This document shows, piece after piece, positions 16,499 through 21,931 of a stretch of DNA of 21,931 nt. Position 1 is the stretch's first letter; the number at the start of each line of letters is the position of its first letter. The position numbers and the translations under genes are program-made. Source of the stretch: a bacterium (lineage in GTDB: Bacteria > Zhuqueibacterota > Zhuqueibacteria > Thermofontimicrobiales > Thermofontimicrobiaceae); NCBI GenBank assembly GCA_025453735.1, contig JALOPY010000002.1:1-21931 (forward strand). Reading direction: 5' to 3'. The notes beneath the pieces were generated by a model. It worked only from the letters and a program-made list of their open reading frames with translations. It was not told where the DNA came from and did not search any database.

Positions 16499-18277
16499 TT
16501 GATTGAACAATTAACAGAGAAACGAACGCATACCTGCGGTGAATTAAAGCTGACGCAAGTGAATTTACAAGTTACGTTGCAAGGCTGGGTGCACCGAAGA
16601 CGCGATCATGGCAGCTTGATATTTATTGACATCAGGGATATTCATGGACTTACGCAGATTGTATTTGATCCTAATGAATCTGAAGATTTGTACACGAGAG
16701 CGAAAGAATTGAAGCCGGAGTATGTCATTGCTGTTACCGGGAAGGTTCGTCCTCGTCCGGCAGGTATGGTGAATAAAAATTTAGCCACCGGCGAAGTTGA
16801 AATTTTAGTAAGCAGCTTTAAGATTTATAATCTTGCAAAAACGACCCCCTTCCCAATTATCGACCAGGTTGATGCCACGGAGGAGCATCGCTTTCAATAC
16901 CGCTATCTCGATCTGCGACGCCCTGAAATGCAAAAGAATTTAATAATTAGAAGCCGCACCGCTAAAATTTTTCGACAGTATCTCGATTCACAAAATTTTT
17001 TAGAAATCGAAACGCCATTTCTTATGCGGAGCACGCCGGAAGGAGCACGGGATTTTTTGGTGCCAAGCCGGATTCATCCAGGAAAGTTTTATGCCCTGCC
17101 GCAGTCACCCCAGACGTACAAGCAAGTTTTAATGGTAGCGGGTTATGATCGCTACTATCAAATTGTGAAATGTTTTCGCGATGAAGATTTGCGGGCGGAC
17201 CGACAGCCTGAATTTACCCAGGTGGATTTAGAAATGTCCTTCATCGATGAACAAGACGTTTTTAAAATTGTTGAAGAAGTGATGCTGAAGGTGTTTGATA
17301 GCATTTTGCATGTGAAGCTTCAGCGTCCTTTTCCGGTTTTGACTTACGAAGCTGCACTGGAAAAATATGGCTCCGACAAGCCAGACCTGCGTTTTAAAAT
17401 GCAGATTCATGAGATCAGTCACCTTGTAGCAGAATCGGAATTCAAAGTCTTTTCCGCGACGGTTAAGCAACAAGGAATTGTTGCCGGAATCAACCTGAAA
17501 AACGGAGCTAATTATTCGAGAAAACAAATTGACAGCCTAAACCAGTTTGTCATCGAGTTAGGCGGCAAGGGGGTTCTCACTGCGAAAGTAACGCCAGGTG
17601 AATGGGAATCGTCATTCCGGAAATTTTTGTCTGATGCTCAAGTTGTTGAAATCAACGAAAAGATGGAAAGTGAAGCGGGCGATTTACTAATTTTTATTGC
17701 CGGAGAAAAATGGAAAACGCTCGATCAACTGGGAAGACTTCGTCTTAAATTAGCAGAGGATGAAGCTTTGATCAAAAGCAACCAATATGAGCCGCTCTGG
17801 GTCGTGGATTTTCCGCTGCTTGAATTTGACCAAGAGTCGAATCGCTATAATGCAATGCACCATCCATTTACTTCACCTCGAAGAGAAGATTTGGAAATGT
17901 TAGAGACCAATCCATTACAGGTTAAAGCTCGCGCGTACGATCTGGTGATTAATGGATATGAGATTGCTGGAGGCAGCATCCGAAATCATCAGCAGGAAAT
18001 CCAGATGCGGATCTTCAATCTTTTAAAAATTGACGTGCAGGAAGCGCAAGAAAAATTTGGCTTTTTGTTAGATGCCTTGAAATATGGCGCGCCACCCCAC
18101 GGGGGAATCGCATTCGGCTTCGATCGACTGGTAATGATTCTGGCAGGGTGCACCTCGATTCGGGATGTAATTGCTTTTCCGAAAACAACGAGCGCAATTT
18201 CGTTAATGGATAATTCGCCCTCGCAGGTTGATGAAGCACAATTAAGGGAATTGAAGATCAGCATTTTGAAGGAATAA
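16499..18277 (+). CDS. aspS: aspartyl-tRNA synthetase (probably non-discriminating)
   Basis: A 592-residue bacterial-type AspRS that charges tRNA with aspartate. The order is: OB-fold anticodon-binding domain (about 1-110, GWVHRRRDHGSLIFIDIRD); class II catalytic core with motif 2 (226-248, FRDEDLRADRQPEFTQ); a bacterial GAD insertion (about 290-420); and motif 3 (535-550, GGIAFGFDRLVMIL). The length is normal. The start is TTG, with AAAGGA (16485-16490) placed 8 bases ahead. His37 in RRRDHG and Gly89 in RPAGMVN match the residues found in non-discriminating AspRS (P. aeruginosa His31 and the later Gly); E. coli AspRS has Leu and Lys. If so it also makes Asp-tRNA(Asn), which GatCAB then amidates. 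It is transcribed alone. Confidence 0.97.
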   Translation: MIEQLTEKRTHTCGELKLTQVNLQVTLQGWVHRRRDHGSLIFIDIRDIHGLTQIVFDPNESEDLYTRAKELKPEYVIAVTGKVRPRPAGMVNKNLATGEVEILVSSFKIYNLAKTTPFPIIDQVDATEEHRFQYRYLDLRRPEMQKNLIIRSRTAKIFRQYLDSQNFLEIETPFLMRSTPEGARDFLVPSRIHPGKFYALPQSPQTYKQVLMVAGYDRYYQIVKCFRDEDLRADRQPEFTQVDLEMSFIDEQDVFKIVEEVMLKVFDSILHVKLQRPFPVLTYEAALEKYGSDKPDLRFKMQIHEISHLVAESEFKVFSATVKQQGIVAGINLKNGANYSRKQIDSLNQFVIELGGKGVLTAKVTPGEWESSFRKFLSDAQVVEINEKMESEAGDLLIFIAGEKWKTLDQLGRLRLKLAEDEALIKSNQYEPLWVVDFPLLEFDQESNRYNAMHHPFTSPRREDLEMLETNPLQVKARAYDLVINGYEIAGGSIRNHQQEIQMRIFNLLKIDVQEAQEKFGFLLDALKYGAPPHGGIAFGFDRLVMILAGCTSIRDVIAFPKTTSAISLMDNSPSQVDEAQLRELKISILKE

Positions 18278-18318
18278 TCAAATTATTTATAAAAAAAACG
18301 TTGTGACACATTTTTTCC

Positions 18319-18347
18319 TTGACAATTTGGTTTTTTTTTGTTATTAT
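18319..18347 (+). promoter_or_regulatory. near-consensus sigma-70 promoter for the lipoprotein-LysM pair
   Basis: A perfect TTGACA (18319-18324), 17 bp including a T-run, then TATTAT (18342-18347). It gives a leader of about 135 nt before the lipoprotein ATG. Together with the strong Shine-Dalgarno sequences of both following genes it suggests high expression. Confidence 0.75.
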
Positions 18348-18489
18348 TAAGCGACTTAAAAAGTTAAATCCATTCAACTTTCATTTAGAGCTCATTACCA
18401 TTAAATGGAGGGAGATCGATACCAACTTAAACAACTTTGCTCTATCTTAAAAAAGTTCAACCTAACATACGGAAGGAGGTGGAACCTCA

Positions 18490-18762
18490 ATGCGAAAATT
18501 GTCGCGCATCATCATTCTACTTATTGCAGTAACCTGTTTGATTCTTTCACTCGCGCTGAGTGGCTGTACGAAACATCCTAATGAGAAACAACTGCAAGCG
18601 TTAGACGAGCAAACAAAAGCAGCCATAGCTGCGGAGGATCAACTATCAAAATGTAACCAGCAAAAAGCCGATTTCGACAGAGAATTGGCTGAGAAGAAGT
18701 CGAAACTAGAAAGTGCCAAGAGCGAAAAAGAAACAATCGAGAAGAAATTAAGCGGAATGTAA
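18490..18762 (+). CDS. small coiled-coil outer-membrane-type lipoprotein
   Basis: This 90-residue lipoprotein has a lipobox LSGC with Cys26 after a hydrophobic signal segment (about 7-24). The residue after Cys is Thr, not Asp, so in the E. coli scheme it would go to the outer membrane. The mature part (about 64 residues) is almost wholly charged or polar and heptad-like (EEKKSKLESAKSEKETIEKKL type), so a coiled coil similar in style to Lpp or OmpA-linker proteins is likely. It lacks the C-terminal Lys of Lpp (ends in GM). AAGGAGGT at 18473-18480 is a very strong Shine-Dalgarno. Only 37 bp separate it from the LysM gene. A second Cys (near residue 55) lies in the coil. Confidence 0.82.
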   Translation: MRKLSRIIILLIAVTCLILSLALSGCTKHPNEKQLQALDEQTKAAIAAEDQLSKCNQQKADFDRELAEKKSKLESAKSEKETIEKKLSGM

Positions 18763-18799
18763 TCCTGAATTAAACAAAATTTTTTGGAGGAAATTTTAC

Positions 18800-19645
18800 A
18801 TGAAAAATATAGTAAAAACCGCATTCGCTTTCGCTCTGGTTTTGAGTTTGACGATGTTATTTTCAATCTCTTCCTTTGCTCAGGAAAAAATGACAATGGA
18901 AGAATATAACATCAAGTTATCAGGATTCCAGACGAGAGAAGCAAATGCAAAAGCGGATTTAGCGAAGTGCGAAGCTGAAATTGAAACGCTAAAACAGCAA
19001 ATCTCTCAAACTGATGAAGAAATTGCCCAGGTATGGAGCGGTATCTATACCATGTTGGAAACCAATGAGGCTGGAGTAAAAGAATTTGGTTCAGCCTTAA
19101 ACAATCTCGAATCCGAAGTTGATGCATTAGCAAGTCTTTCTCCTGAGGAGCTTTTCAAACGACGAGCAGAAATCGACCAGTTAGAGCAAAAACTCAACGA
19201 GTACAAAGGCAGCAAGATTGCCCTGTTGAGCGAAATGCAGGATAAGCTGGCAACGATCGAAGGTAAAATTGCACAACTTCGAGCCAGTTTGCCCAAAGCT
19301 GATTTTGATGAATACACCGTCGTTAAAGGTGACTATCTCTGGAAAATTGCCGGTAAGTCAGATATTTACGACGATCCCTATCAATGGATGCGCATCTATA
19401 CTTATAACCTTGATCAGATTAAAGATCCTGACCTGATTAATCCAGACCAGATCTTTAAAATTCAAAGAAGCGCTGCCGATAATGAATACCTTGTGGTCAA
19501 AGGCGATTTTCTGTCCAAGATCGCTGGTAAACCGGAAATCTTTAATGATCCAACAAAATGGACCAAGCTGTTGGAAGCAAATAAATCATTCATTAAAGAT
19601 CAAAACGTAATTTACCCCCATCAGGTTCTCATTATTCCGGAATAG
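18800..19645 (+). CDS. exported coiled-coil protein with two C-terminal LysM domains
   Basis: A 281-residue protein with a Sec signal peptide (cleavage after SFA, residue 27). A long helical coiled coil (about 32-165) follows, then two LysM-like domains: 171-223 (EYTVVKGDYLWKIAGK... PDQIFKIQ) and 229-280 (EYLVVKGDFLSKIAGK... PHQVLIIP). The two are clearly duplicated: V-V-K-G-D, KIAGK and DP..W are shared. Both have the long insertion between the two helices that is typical of the LysM type with YDDPYQW. By family they bind peptidoglycan, and the coil may reach an outer-membrane or inner-membrane partner. GGAGGA at 18785-18790 fixes the start. It is co-transcribed with the coiled-coil lipoprotein, which may be its partner. 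No catalytic domain. Confidence 0.85.
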   Translation: MKNIVKTAFAFALVLSLTMLFSISSFAQEKMTMEEYNIKLSGFQTREANAKADLAKCEAEIETLKQQISQTDEEIAQVWSGIYTMLETNEAGVKEFGSALNNLESEVDALASLSPEELFKRRAEIDQLEQKLNEYKGSKIALLSEMQDKLATIEGKIAQLRASLPKADFDEYTVVKGDYLWKIAGKSDIYDDPYQWMRIYTYNLDQIKDPDLINPDQIFKIQRSAADNEYLVVKGDFLSKIAGKPEIFNDPTKWTKLLEANKSFIKDQNVIYPHQVLIIPE

Positions 19646-19716
19646 GGCTAAATTCGGTTAATCAAAATCATCGGAATTACCAGGCTTATTTAAAATTATT
19701 TTTAAAGCTTTATATA

Positions 19717-19764
19717 GAAAAGCTCTTGGTCGTGGCGGTATACCATGATCTAAGAGCTTTTTCT
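19717..19764 (+). terminator. long rho-independent terminator of the lipoprotein-LysM operon
   Basis: GAAAAGCTCTTGGTCGTGG (19717-19735) pairs with 19743-19762 around a 7-nt loop. The 18-bp stem has a single bulged T on the 3' side and two G-T pairs. A short T run follows. It lies 72 bp after the LysM stop. Confidence 0.82.
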
Positions 19765-19825
19765 ATTTATTTTAAAACGTGTTATAAAATTACAACTCAA
19801 ATCTTTGTATTTTTGGAAAAAAAAC

Positions 19826-19926
19826 TTCAAACACAAAGGCACTAAAAAATCATTAAAAGCACAAAGAAAGACTAAGACAATGTTACTTTTTTTATCTTTG
19901 TGACCGCTTGGTGACTTCGTGTTGAA
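19826..19926. repeat. imperfect inverted repeat of CTTNGTGA-type 8-bp units
   Basis: The left arm (19826-19868) carries ACACAAAGGCACTAAA and a second CACAAAG (19860-19866). The right arm (19895-19926) is its degenerate complement: CTTTGTGA, CTTGGTGA and CTTCGTGT, then TTGAA. The arms align with an insertion of about 10 bases in the left one. The units share CTTNGTGA with 8-bp spacing in the right arm. It resembles the array at 1224-1299 in design but not in sequence. Confidence 0.6.
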
Positions 19927-19971
19927 TAATTTGTTTGGATGCTATCGTTATTAGCACGAAATTTGAGGGAT

Positions 19972-20952
19972 ATGAATACTGAAACCACTGAAATCCAAAA
20001 GAAAATACCAATACGAGGTCTGGACCAGGTAAAGCTTTTTGGATCAAATGATAAAAATCTGAGGCAGATCGAGCGCCACTTTCGTACAAACATTGTTGCG
20101 CGTGGCGGCGAGATTATATTAATTGGAGAATCAGCCGAAGTTCATTTGCTTGAAAAATTATTTGCTGAATTGATTGCAATTCTTGAAAAAAATGATGCAA
20201 TTTCAGAAAACGACATTGCAACAGCATTAGAAGTTTTAAAGTCCAATAAAAGCGGTGCAAATCTTCCACAGGATTCTTCTTCAATTATCATCTATACCAA
20301 AGAGGGGTTCATCAAGCCGAAAACTGAGGGGCAAAAGCGGTATTATCTCGCAACAACAAAAAACGATATTGTCTTTATCATCGGGCCGGCAGGGACGGGG
20401 AAGACCTATCTTGCGGTGGCAATCGCGCTATCCCACTTGCGTGATGGCGATGTTGAAAAAATTGTTTTGGCTCGTCCCGCCGTGGAAGCAGGCGAGAGCC
20501 TGGGATTTCTGCCCGGGGATTTAAAGGAAAAGGTCGATCCGTACCTGAAACCATTATATGACGCTCTATTTGATATGGTTATTCCGGCAAAATTAAAAAA
20601 ATATATGGACAATAGCGTGATCGAAATTGTGCCGCTGGCTTACATGCGCGGCCGAACTTTGAATAATGCCTTTGTCATTCTGGATGAAGCGCAGAACACA
20701 TTCCCGAATCAGATGAAGATGTTTTTAACTCGATTAGGGGTGAATTCCAAAGCGATCATAACGGGAGATATCACCCAGATCGATCTTCCCAGCAAAAAGC
20801 AATCCGGTTTGATACAGATTCAGGGCATTTTAAAAGGAATCGAAGGAATTGATTTTATTTACCTATCGGATAAAGATGTTGTCAGACATCGCCTGGTAAG
20901 GGAAATAATCAAAGCGTATGACAAATTTGATGAAAGCAGCAATGAGGACTAA
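19972..20952 (+). CDS. phoH: PhoH-family ATPase (PhoH/YbeZ type)
   Basis: A 326-residue PhoH/YbeZ protein, a P-loop RNA-associated NTPase linked in other bacteria to ribosome assembly and RNA handling with YbeY. The N-terminal domain (about 10-95) has the GLDQVKLFGSNDKNL and ARGGEIILIGE pattern. The ATPase core follows, with Walker A GPAGTGKT (138-145), RPAVEAGESLGFLPGD, and Walker B VILDEAQN (235-242), then TGDITQIDLP. An upstream ATG at 19939 would add 11 residues, but the family starts close to the chosen ATG, which has GAGG at 19965-19968. That site is only three bases away, so the start is uncertain. The next gene, 48 bp on, is the usual phoH partner yqfF/pgpH. Confidence 0.93.
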   Translation: MNTETTEIQKKIPIRGLDQVKLFGSNDKNLRQIERHFRTNIVARGGEIILIGESAEVHLLEKLFAELIAILEKNDAISENDIATALEVLKSNKSGANLPQDSSSIIIYTKEGFIKPKTEGQKRYYLATTKNDIVFIIGPAGTGKTYLAVAIALSHLRDGDVEKIVLARPAVEAGESLGFLPGDLKEKVDPYLKPLYDALFDMVIPAKLKKYMDNSVIEIVPLAYMRGRTLNNAFVILDEAQNTFPNQMKMFLTRLGVNSKAIITGDITQIDLPSKKQSGLIQIQGILKGIEGIDFIYLSDKDVVRHRLVREIIKAYDKFDESSNED

Positions 20953-21000
20953 TAACCAGATTATCACTAACAGTTGTTTTCATGGTGAGAATGCAGCGTG

Positions 21001-21931
21001 ATGAAACGATTGAAACGGATTCGGGATGTGATTAAAAGGAAAATTAATCACAAAAGATCAAAGCCGAATAATGGACACAAGCAAACCATTTTAGATCGAT
21101 ATTTATGGACCATTTCGATTACGGTGTTGGTTATATTTATCATCACGTTGATGCTTCCCAAGGGAAAGTCCTACAAATATACCGATTTGAAAGAAAAGGA
21201 AGTTTACCTGGGTGAACAAATTATCGCGCCATTCACATTTGCGATAAATAAAACTGATGAAGAGTATAAAAAAGATTTGCAGCGAGCTGAAGATGAAGTG
21301 CGGCCGGTTTTCTCCAAAAAGGATAGCATTTCTGATCACCAGTTAGCTTTAATGGCAGCTTTTTTTGATTCAGTTGAACAGCTCAAGAATCGAACATTAA
21401 AGCAATCGCTTTTGAGCCAGGAATTCAATCGCTTATTAGCAAAGTACAATATAAAATTTTTGGATGAAAATTTGTCACGACTATTTGGCAGTCGGACAAG
21501 TCAGGTCTTGAGCCAGCAGTCGATGCGGATCGGAAGAGATATTTTTAGCGTTGGTATTTTAAACATATCGAAAAAAAACATCAAGGCGTTCGAAAATAAG
21601 ATTTCAGTGCTCACCATCAATGAACAGCTTGTCGAAGAATTGCGATTATTTTATGACTCGGAGGAGTTAAGCGAAATCATATTGACGAAATTGCGAACTG
21701 CCTTCGCGGATGATGAGCAGAGCATTAAAATCGGGTACCAAATTTTGACAGCTTTTTTAGTACCCAATTTAATTTACGATGATGCAGAAACAAAACATCA
21801 AATAGCAGATGAGCGAAAGAATGTCGCTCGCGCCAAGGGCACAGTATTAGAGAAAGAGCGCATTATCGATCGCTACGAAAAAATCACCAGGGAGCATGTT
21901 GCAAAACTTCAATCACTCGCCGAAGAGATGG
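21001..21931 (+). CDS. 7TM-HD family (PgpH/YqfF-type) c-di-AMP phosphodiesterase, N-terminal part (3' end outside window)
   Basis: The frame is open without stops from ATG 21001 to the window end (310 codons). It starts with a basic cytoplasmic tail (1-32), then one transmembrane helix (about 35-52). A large extracytoplasmic domain follows of the 7TMR-HDED type: GEQIIAPFTFAINKTDEEY and AEDEVRPVFSKKD near the start, and a late segment VARAKGTVLEKERIIDRYEK that matches the family V..G.V..GE.II..GE.VT pattern. The seven helices and the C-terminal HD domain, which hydrolyses c-di-AMP in PgpH, would lie beyond the window. The order phoH then yqfF is the standard arrangement, usually followed by ybeY. 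No strong Shine-Dalgarno; a GTG at 20998 is an in-frame alternative. Confidence 0.85.
   Translation, partial: MKRLKRIRDVIKRKINHKRSKPNNGHKQTILDRYLWTISITVLVIFIITLMLPKGKSYKYTDLKEKEVYLGEQIIAPFTFAINKTDEEYKKDLQRAEDEVRPVFSKKDSISDHQLALMAAFFDSVEQLKNRTLKQSLLSQEFNRLLAKYNIKFLDENLSRLFGSRTSQVLSQQSMRIGRDIFSVGILNISKKNIKAFENKISVLTINEQLVEELRLFYDSEELSEIILTKLRTAFADDEQSIKIGYQILTAFLVPNLIYDDAETKHQIADERKNVARAKGTVLEKERIIDRYEKITREHVAKLQSLAEEM

Larger units (their letters stand above)
19646..19971. other. 326-bp gap between the LysM gene and phoH
   Basis: It holds a strong terminator (19717-19762) and an imperfect inverted array of CTTNGTGA-type units (19826-19926), which ends 45 bp before the phoH start. No clear sigma-70 promoter for phoH was found; TTGAAT at 19922 is not followed by a good -10 at 17 bp. 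Confidence 0.55.

Noticed and set aside
18404..18580. Short open frame from ATG 18404 upstream of and overlapping the lipoprotein gene
   Set aside because: It runs out of frame into a gene with a lipobox and a very strong Shine-Dalgarno, and has no recognisable features.
19939..19971. Longer phoH start at ATG 19939
   Set aside because: It has no ribosome-binding site, and PhoH proteins normally begin close to the later ATG at 19972. It remains possible.

Overview
The window comes from an AT-rich Gram-negative chromosome, and all genes lie on the + strand. TonB-like and TolQ/TolR-like proteins, a lipoprotein with a clear lipobox, LysM envelope proteins and many Sec signal peptides point to a two-membrane cell. 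The gene families, the TTGACA/TATAAT-type promoters and the myxobacterial-style AgmX/TolQ/TolR cluster would fit an uncultured FCB-group or deep-branching lineage such as candidate division KSB1 or Calditrichota. That placement is an inference from gene content. There are no transposases, phage genes, tRNAs, rRNAs or CRISPR arrays, so this is core-type genome carrying one large and poorly characterised envelope machine.

Left part (1-4624): the 3' end of a CpsB/CapC-type PHP-family tyrosine-phosphatase gene; a small membrane-anchored LysM protein preceded by a sigma-54-like promoter; a hairpin built from 8-bp units; then parA and parB (overlapping), a membrane-anchored LytM/M23 endopeptidase and a bactofilin. 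Chromosome segregation, wall hydrolysis and a bactofilin scaffold therefore sit side by side, as reported in pairs in other bacteria.

Centre (5000-16129): after a terminator-like structure and a near-perfect sigma-70 promoter comes a probable seven-gene transcription unit of about 11 kb. It encodes two very large exported TPR/coiled-coil proteins (974 and 1540 aa, the second ending in a lectin-like beta-sandwich), a small exported protein, a TolQ/ExbB-like channel, two different TolR/ExbD-like proteins and an AgmX/PglI TonB-like protein. The layout recalls the myxobacterial AglRQS-Glt gliding and envelope-transport machinery. The first ExbD has Asn at the essential proton-carrying Asp position and the second keeps Asp. 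The TolQ-like subunit lacks the Glu typical of TM3. This looks like a hetero-dimeric, asymmetric proton-driven motor coupled to large TPR proteins, and is the best candidate here for an undescribed system.

Right part (16130-21931): a rho-independent terminator, a long unexplained hairpin, aspS with residues of the non-discriminating type, a coiled-coil lipoprotein plus a tandem-LysM protein under a near-consensus promoter, a terminator, a second element of 8-bp units, then phoH and the start of a 7TM-HD (PgpH/YqfF-type) c-di-AMP phosphodiesterase gene that runs off the window.
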